From an uncultured Lachnospiraceae bacterium (lineage in GTDB: Bacteria; Bacillota; Clostridia; Lachnospirales; Lachnospiraceae): 58,809 nt of DNA. The stretch is taken from assembly GCA_910577735.1 (NCBI GenBank), contig CAJTOO010000022.1:1-58809 (forward strand), given 5' to 3'. The notes under the pieces are model-generated. The model saw only the letters and a list, made by a program, of their open reading frames with translations. It searched no databases and had not been told where the DNA came from. This document shows, in pieces, positions 33,302-41,353 of the stretch (positions within the stretch are counted from its first letter, which is position 1; each line of letters opens with the position of its first letter). Position numbers and translations under genes: made by a program.

Positions 33302-34328
33302 AGCCGTTCACCTCCTCCACCGCCAGGCCGCGCTCCGTCAGATATGTCTTCATATCTTCCTGCATGTCCCTATCATCGGGAAGACTTAAAATCATCTCTC
33401 CCCTGGCAATGCCTTCCACGTTCTTGGTATCCGCCTTCAGAATATTAATCGGCTGTCCAAACTTTAAGACCATGTTGGCAATAACCGGCTCGAAAGAAGA
33501 ATTTACAGAAAAGACAATACGGATACAGCATTTGCCCTTCATCAGCTCCTTCTGATGTCCTTCCAGCGTGCGCCGCTCTGTCCCGCCGCCCTTAAGGATC
33601 AATTCCTTTGCCTCCGCAGTTTTCGGATGGGAAAAGATATCAAAGACCCGGCCCTGTTCCACCAGATGTCCCTCGCCGATAATCGCCACATGCGAGCAAA
33701 TCTCCCTGACCACCGACATCTCATGGGTAATGATCACTATGGTAATGCCATACTCCCTGTTAATCTCTTTCAAAAGCTGTAAAATAGATTGTGTGGTGCG
33801 TGGATCCAAGGCACTGGTAGCTTCATCGCACAACAAAATCTTCGGATTGGCCGCCAGTGCCCTCGCAATCGCTACTCTCTGCTTCTGCCCGCCGGAAAGC
33901 TGTGCCGGATAGGCCTTTGCCTTCTCCGTCAGCCCCACAATCTCTAACAACTCCTCCGCACGATTCCTGGCATCCCTCTTTTTCATGCCGCCAATCACCA
34001 GCGGAAAACAAATATTATCAATCACATTTTTCTGCATCAACAGATTAAAATGCTGAAATATCATGGCAATCTCACGGCGCTTTTCCCGAAGCTGCGCCTC
34101 AGACAACATGCCCAGATCACTGCCCTCAATCTCCACCGTACCAGATGTGGGCCTCTCTAAAAAATTCAGACACCGCACCAGAGTGCTCTTGCCTGCCCCC
34201 GACATACCGATGATGCCATAAATATCGCCCGCCTGGATAGACAGACTGATATCGTGCAGCGCCTCCACATTGGCTTCACTGGTCACGAACGTCTTACACA
34301 AATTGCGAACTTCTATCATCCCCGTCAT
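33291..34328 (-). CDS. metN: MetN methionine ABC transporter ATPase
   Basis: 345-aa ATPase: Walker A GMSGAGKSTLVRCL, Q-loop MIFQHFNLL, signature LSGGQKQRVAIARAL, Walker B ILLCDEATSALDP, H-loop VIITHEMSVV. A C-terminal NIL/ACT-like regulatory domain (~260-345) binds methionine to trans-inhibit transport in homologues. Start: ATG at 34328 with AAAGGA 9 nt upstream. First gene of the metNIQ operon with its own promoter; no S-box or T-box leader was recognised. Confidence 0.94.
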   Translation of the reverse strand: MTGMIEVRNLCKTFVTSEANVEALHDISLSIQAGDIYGIIGMSGAGKSTLVRCLNFLERPTSGTVEIEGSDLGMLSEAQLREKRREIAMIFQHFNLLMQKNVIDNICFPLVIGGMKKRDARNRAEELLEIVGLTEKAKAYPAQLSGGQKQRVAIARALAANPKILLCDEATSALDPRTTQSILQLLKEINREYGITIVIITHEMSVVREICSHVAIIGEGHLVEQGRVFDIFSHPKTAEAKELILKGGGTERRTLEGHQKELMKGKCCIRIVFSVNSSFEPVIANMVLKFGQPINILKADTKNVEGIARGEMILSLPDDRDMQEDMKTYLTERGLAVEEVNGYVD

Positions 34329-34354
34329 TTTGACTTATCCTTTCGCGCTCCTTC

Positions 34355-34429
34355 GTCCGATTCCATCGGACCCTTGCTCATTATCGCTGCACGAAAAACA
34401 AATGTCTGCTTCGCAGCCGCTTGTTTTTC
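34355..34429 (-). promoter_or_regulatory. Two leader hairpins upstream of metN
   Basis: Hairpin 1: GTCCGAT-TCC-ATCGGAC (34355-34371), just before the ribosome site. Hairpin 2: GAAAAACAA (34393-34401) pairs with TTGTTTTTC (34421-34429), with an inner CTGC/GCAG. In sense RNA hairpin 2 ends in T-rich sequence. The conserved cores of SAM riboswitches are absent. Confidence 0.4.
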
Positions 34430-34447
34430 TTTTGCAGCTTCTATATC

Positions 34448-34476
34448 AATTTAGTATGAATGTTGTGGATTGTCAA
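34448..34476 (-). promoter_or_regulatory. Promoter of metNIQ
   Basis: Minus strand: -35 TTGACA (34471-34476), 17-bp spacer, -10 TAAATT (34448-34453), about 120 bp upstream of metN, just after the Rpn gene stop. Confidence 0.65.
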
Positions 34477-34492
34477 GGTTTGAGAGGATATA

Positions 34493-35473
34493 TCAATGCC
34501 AGTACTTGTTGATATATCCCTCGGCTGCCTTAGGAGATATCTGCATTTTCTCCACCAACCGATTCTGTGTTGCCTCTTTGGTGCTCTGATATTCTATACA
34601 CGTCTCAATCAGGGCCCTTACTCCTTGTTCTATTCCCTGTTCTATTCCCTGATTCAATCCTTCTATCCGTCCCTCCTGAATTAGTTCAGCTATCGCTCCG
34701 CACATATCTATTTTTCCTCCATCCCGATTGTATTCTTTGATTTTTAAAAGCTCTGTTGTCTTGATATGCTCCGCTATCACATCGTAAGTCTCCTCATCCA
34801 ATTCCCGATAGGCAGGGTCTGTGGCAATCATTTCATACAGCTTCTCTTTATCATCTGCATAGCGGATACAGTCAAATACCTGTTTTAAGTCCGTCTGAAA
34901 TAATGAAGTCTGTTCAAATTTACGCACCTCACAGACATGTATCCTGTAATCATTGACCTTTTCCCGCAGCTCCTCGGGAATGTCTGTAAAATCAAGCAGG
35001 CTGTGCAAATTTTCCGCTCCATCCCACTCCTTTCCATAGTGCAACACCAATGTAAAACATGGATGCAGTCTGCTTTCCTTTGCAAACCCTGATAAAAACT
35101 CCGCAGAGGAAATTCCTTTCTGCCGTCTGACCCGGTTTCTGGCCAGCGCCGCCTGTCTCTCATACTCTGCCGCATCATATGACATACACCGAAGCGGCAT
35201 CAGATAATGGGGCTCTTCCTGATTCTCAATGCCGATTACCATAAAATTGATACCAAATGCCGCCTTTTTGACTACATCCCGATACTGTTGTCTTATTTGT
35301 GTTGTGCGTCTTTGGCCTCTGCCTGAGGCCCTCAGAAACCCTGTCTGAGAATCTGCCTCTGTCAAATCTGATGGCTGCAAAATCTTCTTACCCTCGCACA
35401 CAACACCGTTGATCAGATCGGCAAACCTTTCGGGGTCACAAAGATACCCCTTTTTCTGCAAGTCCCTTTCCAT
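34493..35473 (-). CDS. Rpn/PD-(D/E)XK-family recombination-promoting nuclease-like protein
   Basis: 326-aa cytoplasmic protein of the Rpn/PDDEXK transposase-like family. The N-terminal part has FADLINGVVCEGKKILQPSD, the region of the PD-(D/E)XK core in relatives (GINFMVIGIENQ continues it). The C-terminal tail has a short Gln/Gly/Ile-rich repeat (GLNQGIEQGIEQG) seen in this family, then a helical TKEATQNRLVEKM segment. Rpn proteins promote RecA-independent recombination in E. coli; here function is inferred by family. ATG at 35473 behind GGGAGG. The leader shares blocks with the Uma2 gene leader at 4.3 kb. Confidence 0.75.
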   Translation of the reverse strand: MERDLQKKGYLCDPERFADLINGVVCEGKKILQPSDLTEADSQTGFLRASGRGQRRTTQIRQQYRDVVKKAAFGINFMVIGIENQEEPHYLMPLRCMSYDAAEYERQAALARNRVRRQKGISSAEFLSGFAKESRLHPCFTLVLHYGKEWDGAENLHSLLDFTDIPEELREKVNDYRIHVCEVRKFEQTSLFQTDLKQVFDCIRYADDKEKLYEMIATDPAYRELDEETYDVIAEHIKTTELLKIKEYNRDGGKIDMCGAIAELIQEGRIEGLNQGIEQGIEQGVRALIETCIEYQSTKEATQNRLVEKMQISPKAAEGYINKYWH

Positions 35474-35560
35474 ATTTTCCTCCCTTGTGCAGGAGGTTTC
35501 CAGAAATCTCCTGCGCTTCGTAATTTGTGGATAAAAGCATAGATTTCTGAAAATGTAGTA
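35474..35560 (-). promoter_or_regulatory. Leader of the Rpn gene, related to the Uma2 leader
   Basis: GCAGGAG/CTCCTGC inverted repeat (35489-35495 and 35508-35514) lies directly upstream of GGGAGG; CCTCC in the leader can instead pair with the ribosome site. Shared blocks with 4297-4404: CTTGTG(G)CAGGAG, GAAATC(C)TCCTGC and AAAGCATAGATTTC.GAA, in the same order. Confidence 0.55.
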
Positions 35561-35709
35561 AACAGCATAGCAAATTTCTGCTTCCGGTTCCTGCCAAAGC
35601 CCTATACAAAAGCTTTTGCAAGACCGAAAGCGAAAATTCTAATGTCATTAACTATAAAAGAAAATTTAGACGGCTTTCGCCGGAATCATAGAATATATGC
35701 TTTGAAAAA

Positions 35710-35738
35710 ATGATAACATTAAACAGAAAATATAGCAA
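35710..35738 (-). promoter_or_regulatory. Probable promoter of the Rpn gene
   Basis: Minus strand: TTGCTA (35733-35738), 17-bp spacer, TATCAT (35710-35715). A weak GCAAG/CTTGC hairpin (35735-35754) overlaps it and may end the polysaccharide operon. Confidence 0.45.
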
Positions 35739-35758
35739 GAAAAAATCCTTGCCGTAAA

Positions 35759-36802
35759 CTAAATTATGCCAATCATCACCTTATTGGTGAAAACAGCTTT
35801 ATCCTGCATAACGGCTAATCCGTCATGGAGACTGTCAAAGGAAAATCTCTGCGTAATCTGCGCTGACGGACGAATCTTTCCTTCCTGAATCGCTCTGACT
35901 GCCGTATGCCAGTCATCCTTTTCGTCTTTCGTAAACGAAGAGTTCCAGGTGCCATATATAATAAGCTGCTGACGCAGGATTTTCCAATAAATCTGTTTGT
36001 CAAACACTATGTCTCCCGCAGGATTTCCCACAAATACCACCTGCCCGCCCGCTCTGGCCAGGCTCACGGAAGAATTGATACTGTCCTTTACCCCCACACA
36101 CTCGAAAACAGCGTCCACGCCTGCACCGCCAGTCTGTTGTCTGATAAAATCAACCGGATCATTCTTGCGGCAATTACAGAACGTACAGTCTGTTACTCCT
36201 GCCGCTAATTCCTGTTGTTCCTTTCTTGTCCCCACGGCGTATATCTTCTCAACTCCCATAGCCGTCAGCCATTGGAGTATCAGTATCCCGATTGTCCCAC
36301 AGCCATAAACCGCCGCTGAGTGAACGTTTGCCAGATTTGCCTGCCTGATTGCATGCAGGGCAACGCATGCAGGTTCTAACATAGCAGCATCTTCCAAACT
36401 GACTTCTGGCGGCAGATCAATCAGATTCCAAACAGGAACCGCCACATACTCGGCAAACCCGCCGTCCGTTCTGGAACCCAGGTAATTATAGGACTGGCAC
36501 ATTTCATATGTCTTCCCGTTACAGGGTTCACACTTCATACAGGGAATCAAAGGGAATACCCCCACCCTTTTCCCCACCAGATGTTCATTTTCCTCTGCCG
36601 CTGCCTGCCTTACAATGCCTGCAAATTCGTGTCCCGGAATGGTTGGAAAATGATATGTTCCCGTTTTAAAAATACGCGGAATATCGGAGCCGCATATGCC
36701 CGCATTGGCCACTTCCACAAGTACTTCATCCGCTTTCAGCCGGGGCGTCGGAACATCCTTATAGGTAAGCTGTCCTATTTCTTCCAATACATATGCTTTC
36801 AT
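35759..36802 (-). CDS. Zinc-dependent GatD-like polyol-phosphate dehydrogenase (probable pentulose-phosphate reductase)
   Basis: 347-aa medium-chain dehydrogenase. Catalytic zinc region ICGSDIPRIFKTG and GHEFAGIV; structural-zinc-type cysteines in IPCMKCEPCNGKTYEMC; nucleotide-binding VYGCGTIGILILQWL. The CGSDxPRIF motif and a late IYGTWNSSF resemble galactitol-1-phosphate 5-dehydrogenase GatD, the group that also contains TarJ-like ketose-phosphate reductases. It is next to a TarI-like cytidylyltransferase and an epimerase, so reduction of ribulose- or xylulose-5-phosphate to a pentitol phosphate is the likely role (inference). ATG at 36802 behind AAGGGA. Last gene of the polysaccharide locus. 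Confidence 0.82.
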   Translation of the reverse strand: MKAYVLEEIGQLTYKDVPTPRLKADEVLVEVANAGICGSDIPRIFKTGTYHFPTIPGHEFAGIVRQAAAEENEHLVGKRVGVFPLIPCMKCEPCNGKTYEMCQSYNYLGSRTDGGFAEYVAVPVWNLIDLPPEVSLEDAAMLEPACVALHAIRQANLANVHSAAVYGCGTIGILILQWLTAMGVEKIYAVGTRKEQQELAAGVTDCTFCNCRKNDPVDFIRQQTGGAGVDAVFECVGVKDSINSSVSLARAGGQVVFVGNPAGDIVFDKQIYWKILRQQLIIYGTWNSSFTKDEKDDWHTAVRAIQEGKIRPSAQITQRFSFDSLHDGLAVMQDKAVFTNKVMIGII

Positions 36803-36870
36803 TGTCTTTCCCTTCATTCCAGAATATTTTAATCCTAGGCCTATGTTCAATCTGCCGCCAGCTATGTAAC

Positions 36871-37554
36871 TTATGCCATCACAGCCTTGAACCGCTCTAA
36901 ATCCGCCTGTGTGGTAATCTTAAAATTCCCTTCCTCTCCCGGAATCATGGCAATGTCCATCCCCGCCATGATAGCCGGTTCCGTGGAACCGTTAATCTGT
37001 CCAATCCGGTCCGGCAGCAGACGTTCATTTGCCTCATAATATTTCCCCAGTACAAAGGCTTCCGGCGCCTGCCCCGCATAGACCTTTTCCCGCTCTAACA
37101 GAGACGTGATCTGTCTGCCGTCTCCCAGATAAACCGTATCCTTCATCGGCAGGACCGGCAGCACTCCATCATGCTCCTTACACATATTCACACAGGAAGT
37201 CAGTAAAGATGCGGATACCAGCGGCCTGGCCGCATCATGGACAATGACAACATCTGTCTTTTTGGCATACTGTACGATGTCCCGAAGACCATGAAAGATG
37301 GAATACTGCCTGTTACTGCCGGGAGCAGAAAATCCCATAAATTTGTCCAGAATCGTTTTGGTCATCTGTTTCGATATGCTCTCGCGCCACTCCTCATGCG
37401 CGACAATCTGTATCGCATCCACAGATGGATGCGCACCAAACACCTCGAGACAATACGTGATCACCGTTTTGCCTTTCACCTCAATATACTGTTTCGGGAC
37501 ATCGGCGCCAAGTCTGACGCCGCTTCCTCCCGCCAATATCAGCGCTATGTTCAT
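36871..37554 (-). CDS. TarI/IspD-like cytidylyltransferase
   Basis: 227-aa cytidylyltransferase: N-terminal nucleotide loop ALILAGGSGVRLGADVPKQY, the ribose/metal region VIVHDAARPLVS, and YAGQAPEAF and NFKITTQADLERFK near the C-terminus. IspD and TarI share this fold; the pairing with a polyol-phosphate dehydrogenase and a TagF-like transferase favours a TarI-type alditol-phosphate CTP transferase making a CDP-pentitol over isoprenoid IspD. ATG at 37554 behind AAGGAG (9 nt). It lies ~85 bp after the epimerase-like gene. Confidence 0.8.
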   Translation of the reverse strand: MNIALILAGGSGVRLGADVPKQYIEVKGKTVITYCLEVFGAHPSVDAIQIVAHEEWRESISKQMTKTILDKFMGFSAPGSNRQYSIFHGLRDIVQYAKKTDVVIVHDAARPLVSASLLTSCVNMCKEHDGVLPVLPMKDTVYLGDGRQITSLLEREKVYAGQAPEAFVLGKYYEANERLLPDRIGQINGSTEPAIMAGMDIAMIPGEEGNFKITTQADLERFKAVMA

Positions 37555-37639
37555 ACATATCTGCTCCTTCTGAAATATAACAGTCCGGCCTTCCGCTTCG
37601 CGAATCCCATATCTGACTGCGTCAGGTTCCACCGTTCTT

Positions 37640-38302
37640 CTAAAACTTCAATTCCCTGATATCAGCCAGCGTTTCCCCATATGACCTTTCCTGCCCAAAC
37701 AGAAGTGTGGTACCCAATACAAAACCATCCACTCCTTTAGGGGCATATTCTATAATCTTATCCGCACCGCAGGCTCCATCCCAGTAAATCTGGAAATTCA
37801 TATCCTCTTTTAACGCCAGCAGTTTGGTTATCTTCTTACCCACATAAGGCATATACATCTGACCCGCATTGCCAGGATTCACCGTCATCACCAGCACCTT
37901 CTTGACAATCCGCAACATCTCCATGACTGTCTCCACACTGGTGCCCGGATTGATTGCAATGCCAGGTGTAATACCTGCATTGATAATCTTCTGTAATGTA
38001 GTGGAAGGGTGGTACTCGGCTTCCGGATGGATATAGATGGTATCCCCTTCACGTAAATGTTTGATAAACAGTTCCACCGTATGGTTGGGATGCTCCACCA
38101 TAAGGTGAACGTCCAGTGCCTTTTTCGTTGCAGACGCAATATAGGCCATATCATTTAATGACATGGCAAAATTTGGCACGTAACGCCCGTCCATAATATC
38201 TATGTGGAAGGAGTCGATGCCACCCTCTTCCAAGTCTCTTACTTCTTTTTCCAGATTTCCGTAATTGGCACACATCATGGAGGCCATTAATTCAAATTTC
38301 AT
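37640..38302 (-). CDS. Ribulose-phosphate 3-epimerase-like protein
   Basis: 220-aa TIM-barrel of the ribulose-5-phosphate epimerase family. Conserved FHIDIMDGRYVPNFA (catalytic Asp), DVHLMVEHP (His) and WDGACG (second Asp). It differs from housekeeping Rpe in MMCANYGNL for the usual SILSADF and PGNAGQMYMP for NPGFGGQ. It could interconvert ribulose-5-P and xylulose-5-P for the neighbouring reductase, or act on another pentulose phosphate. ATG at 38302 behind AGGTG (6 nt), 18 nt after the stop of the methyltransferase remnant. Confidence 0.8.
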   Translation of the reverse strand: MKFELMASMMCANYGNLEKEVRDLEEGGIDSFHIDIMDGRYVPNFAMSLNDMAYIASATKKALDVHLMVEHPNHTVELFIKHLREGDTIYIHPEAEYHPSTTLQKIINAGITPGIAINPGTSVETVMEMLRIVKKVLVMTVNPGNAGQMYMPYVGKKITKLLALKEDMNFQIYWDGACGADKIIEYAPKGVDGFVLGTTLLFGQERSYGETLADIRELKF

Positions 38303-38320
38303 ATGATTCACCTTTATTGT

Positions 38321-38712
38321 TCAATTTTTTCTTACCAGAGACACACAGTCTAAATCTTTTACGCTCCAGTCTATCACTTGCTGTTCCACCACTTCAAATC
38401 CCGCACGATAAGCCAGATAAGCAAATAAATCTTTACTCATATAATTCCGTCCGCTGGCCGCATTATAAAATGAATTTTTATAATCAGAGGTATTATTTGA
38501 ATGATGAAATAAAGCCATACCGCCTTTTCGCAATACACGATGAATATCTTTCAGATATTCAAAAACATCCATCATTTCAAAATGCACCATCGCATCATAA
38601 ATAAATAACGCGGAATATTCGTTATCGTTCAGTTCATTTAGATTATATCCGTTATTGCAATAATAAGCAATCTTTTCATTTCCTTTAAATCTTTCTTTGC
38701 AAAAATCTATAT
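38321..38712 (-). pseudogene. Truncated duplicate of the adjacent methyltransferase gene (3' part only)
   Basis: The reading frame (IDFCKERF, YYCNNGYNLN, ALFIYDAMVHFEMM to LVRKN) aligns without gaps to about the C-terminal 130 residues of the protein encoded at 38790-39716, with ~10 changes in the last ~74 residues. The N-terminal module and the SAM-binding first half are missing, and no ribosome site precedes the first internal ATG. It looks like the remnant of a recombination between gene copies. Confidence 0.85.
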
Positions 38713-38789
38713 ATTTCCAATTTTAATTCAAATCTCTCTATGTTAAACAATTTCGTTCACAAATCTTTTAAGCTCTTTGTTCGTTAAGC

Positions 38790-39716
38790 TTATTTTTTCC
38801 TTACTAGAGTCACACAGTCTAAATCCTTGACAACCCAGTCAAAGACCTGTTGTTCAACGACTTCGAAACCGGCACGGTAAGCCAGATAGGCAAATAAATC
38901 TTTACTCATATAATTTCTTCCGCCTACTGCGGTAGAAAAAGAATTCTCATAACTTGACGTATTGTTTGAATGATGGAACAGAGCCATACCGCCTTTTCGT
39001 AACACTCGATGAATATCCTTCAAGTATTCAAAAATATCCATCATTTCAAAATGCACCATCGCATCATAGGTAAATAATGCCGAATATTCATTGTCTCGTA
39101 ACTGGCTCAAATTATACCCATTATTACAATAATAATCAATCTTATCATTCCTCTTAAATCTTTCCCTGCAAAAATCTATATTTTTCTGCAAAATATCAAC
39201 CAGCATAATATGATTCGCTTTCGCCTCATACATCGGAACATGACGCCCACGCCCCACTGCCAACTCAATCACACTATCCAAATCCAATTGACAAAACATC
39301 TTATAAATCACAGAATCTTCCTTCCAAAAGAAGCTAAGGGCATCGTTGGATTCCGCTCTATCAAAATAACCATTCATTGCATTAATATGGTACCACGCAC
39401 AATAGTCCCGATTCCATTTCACCCTATCCATTTCCTGTGATAATGCCCATTCACATATATCTGCATAATAGGAGGCGCCTTCTTTTTGCAACAGGCTTTC
39501 TATTTCCTCTGCATATTTTGTACTGGCTATTACAAATTTCTCCTTGTTTTTACATTCCTCATAACCATACACCATGGCATCGCCTATTTTCTGTCCCCAT
39601 AAGTCCTTATTATTATCACAAAAACAGGTTACGAGATGTCCCTCTCCTCTCTGTTGTAAAAACTCGTAAACCGCTTTTCCATCTTTTCCTGCACCAAATA
39701 ATATTATCTTTTCCAT
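38790..39716 (-). CDS. Accessory-module (N-terminal) SAM-dependent methyltransferase
   Basis: 308-aa cytoplasmic protein. Residues 1-~95 are the locus-wide Rossmann-like module: KIILFGAGKDGKAVYEFL, strand end VTCFCDNNKD, late strand KFVIASTKYAEEI. Residues ~125-305 form a class-I methyltransferase with VIELAVGRGRHVPMYEAK (SAM loop), IMLVDILQKNI and ALFTYDAMVHFEMMDIF. It presumably methylates a sugar or sugar intermediate; substrate unknown. ATG at 39716 behind GGAGG. A truncated second copy lies immediately downstream. Confidence 0.78.
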   Translation of the reverse strand: MEKIILFGAGKDGKAVYEFLQQRGEGHLVTCFCDNNKDLWGQKIGDAMVYGYEECKNKEKFVIASTKYAEEIESLLQKEGASYYADICEWALSQEMDRVKWNRDYCAWYHINAMNGYFDRAESNDALSFFWKEDSVIYKMFCQLDLDSVIELAVGRGRHVPMYEAKANHIMLVDILQKNIDFCRERFKRNDKIDYYCNNGYNLSQLRDNEYSALFTYDAMVHFEMMDIFEYLKDIHRVLRKGGMALFHHSNNTSSYENSFSTAVGGRNYMSKDLFAYLAYRAGFEVVEQQVFDWVVKDLDCVTLVRKK

Positions 39717-39764
39717 TTTTCCTCCAATCTGAAACGACTCTCCTGCTAATCTTATCCAATCCTG

Positions 39765-41315
39765 TTATTTGCTTTCTGGTATTATATGAAATGCCTCTAA
39801 TATCCTTTGACAACTCTTATCATCGAGGTACTTATGCATCCTTTTCCGCAATCTTTGTCTCTTGTCCTTTGTTGTATCCTCGTCATCTGCCACTTCCTCT
39901 GCGAAAGCGCAAACATCCTCAAACGTAAATACTTCCTTCCCGGGAAGCCACTCCCTGATATTCTCAAAAACGAATCCCCTGCTTTTCTCATATTCCTCCA
40001 CATCCTCCAACATAAATGCAATGGGCCTGTCTAATAACATAAAATCAACAGCACCTGAAGAATAATCACTAATCAGGGCATCTGCCTGCCCAAGCAGACG
40101 ATTAATTGGAATATCCTGCTCTACCAAATCCTCATTTTCAACCAGATGAATATTGGTGCATCCTTCACAATACACCTCATTTCTGTCCTGAAAAGGATGC
40201 AGTTTTACAATCAGAACAATATCTTTCTTTGCCAGAAGAGAATTCAACACTTCCAGCTGTTTTCTTGTATTTACAACAGGTAAACCGGTTTCCGATTCCA
40301 GTACATACTCATTTAACTGTGCCAGTTTACGCTCGGTAGAACGGAATGTGGGCAGCCAGAATATGTATTTTCTTGCTTCCGGTATCTTAAGCCTGATGAA
40401 ATCCTCTTTCTCCGGATGAAAGAGCCAGTCCTGTTTCGCATAGCCAGTCACCAGCACCTGGTCCTTTCTTAGTCCATAGATATCCGCATGAATGTCCGCA
40501 TACAAGTCACTGATTACTGTGGTATATTCATATCTCTTTTCACACCGCACGAAATTAACTCTTGTCTTAAAGCCGCAGCCATGCCATAACTGTATCCTGA
40601 TCTGATCCTTTCTGCAGTTTCTGGCAAATCCATAGGCATCTGTAAAGAAAATATATTTTGCAAGACACAGCGCACGGTAGTACGCATCACGCTGTGCCTG
40701 CTCCTCTGAAACAGACCAGTCATATGACACAAATTTTACATTCTCCACCAAATCATACTGTCTGAATTCTTCTGGGTTTTTCACTAACCAGACTAATTCA
40801 TAGGTATGATTTAATCCCACCTGCAGAGCATACTCAAACAAAGCTCTGGCATTGTCTCCAAAATCCATACCTTTTACATAGGAAGATGCGTGCGGGCCGC
40901 TTCGGAAAACAATCATATTCTCCAAAGGCACATCTGCGTACTTCTTCCGGTAATATTCCTCATACTCGGTTTCCTTGTTTGCAAAATAGTAAATAACAGC
41001 ATCCGGCATATCTGCCGCCAGGACTTCTCCTATCTTATCATAGACTTCCTCCGTGTAGTCACTGGTGATCAATACCGCTGTCTCCTGGAAATCAATCTTT
41101 ATTAAATAAGATATATATAATATATCTATTTCTTTTCCATGAAAAGAAAACTTCCCGAGATTCCTACGATTTGTCTCCACGATACAGGATATCTGATCAA
41201 GGATATCAAACTTCTGACAAAGTTCTTCCAGATAAGAGAGGGATTTTTCCACACAACAGATTTTTCTGCCTGCTAAAGCATCTATATTATTTTCTGTCAG
41301 TTTACACAAAGTCAT
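39765..41315 (-). CDS. TagF/TarL-like CDP-glycerol/CDP-pentitol polymer transferase with N-terminal module
   Basis: 516 aa. Residues ~130-510 match the CDP-glycerol glycerophosphotransferase family: QLWHGCGFKTRVNFV, VTGYAKQDWLF, IVKLHPFQDRN, LISDYSSGAVDFMLLDRPIA. TagF, TarF and TarL polymerise glycerol- or ribitol-phosphate on teichoic acids. The N-terminal ~110 residues are a diverged form of the locus module (strand KICCVEKS, then SCIVETN and TAVLITSDY) without the glycine loop. With the CDP-pentitol genes downstream, transfer of pentitol phosphate is possible; CDP-glycerol supply is not seen in the window. ATG at 41315 behind AAGGGA. Confidence 0.85.
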   Translation of the reverse strand: MTLCKLTENNIDALAGRKICCVEKSLSYLEELCQKFDILDQISCIVETNRRNLGKFSFHGKEIDILYISYLIKIDFQETAVLITSDYTEEVYDKIGEVLAADMPDAVIYYFANKETEYEEYYRKKYADVPLENMIVFRSGPHASSYVKGMDFGDNARALFEYALQVGLNHTYELVWLVKNPEEFRQYDLVENVKFVSYDWSVSEEQAQRDAYYRALCLAKYIFFTDAYGFARNCRKDQIRIQLWHGCGFKTRVNFVRCEKRYEYTTVISDLYADIHADIYGLRKDQVLVTGYAKQDWLFHPEKEDFIRLKIPEARKYIFWLPTFRSTERKLAQLNEYVLESETGLPVVNTRKQLEVLNSLLAKKDIVLIVKLHPFQDRNEVYCEGCTNIHLVENEDLVEQDIPINRLLGQADALISDYSSGAVDFMLLDRPIAFMLEDVEEYEKSRGFVFENIREWLPGKEVFTFEDVCAFAEEVADDEDTTKDKRQRLRKRMHKYLDDKSCQRILEAFHIIPESK

Positions 41316-41353
41316 TTCAGTCCATCCCTTTCTATTTCCCTGCCCTGGTCAAC

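Noticed and set aside
34329..34476. SAM riboswitch or T-box before metNIQ
   Set aside because: Conserved S-box and T-box sequences were not found; only two simple hairpins are present.
38321..38590. Independent small methyltransferase gene
   Set aside because: It lacks the SAM-binding N-terminal half, and the homology continues upstream of the first ATG, so it is a truncated copy.
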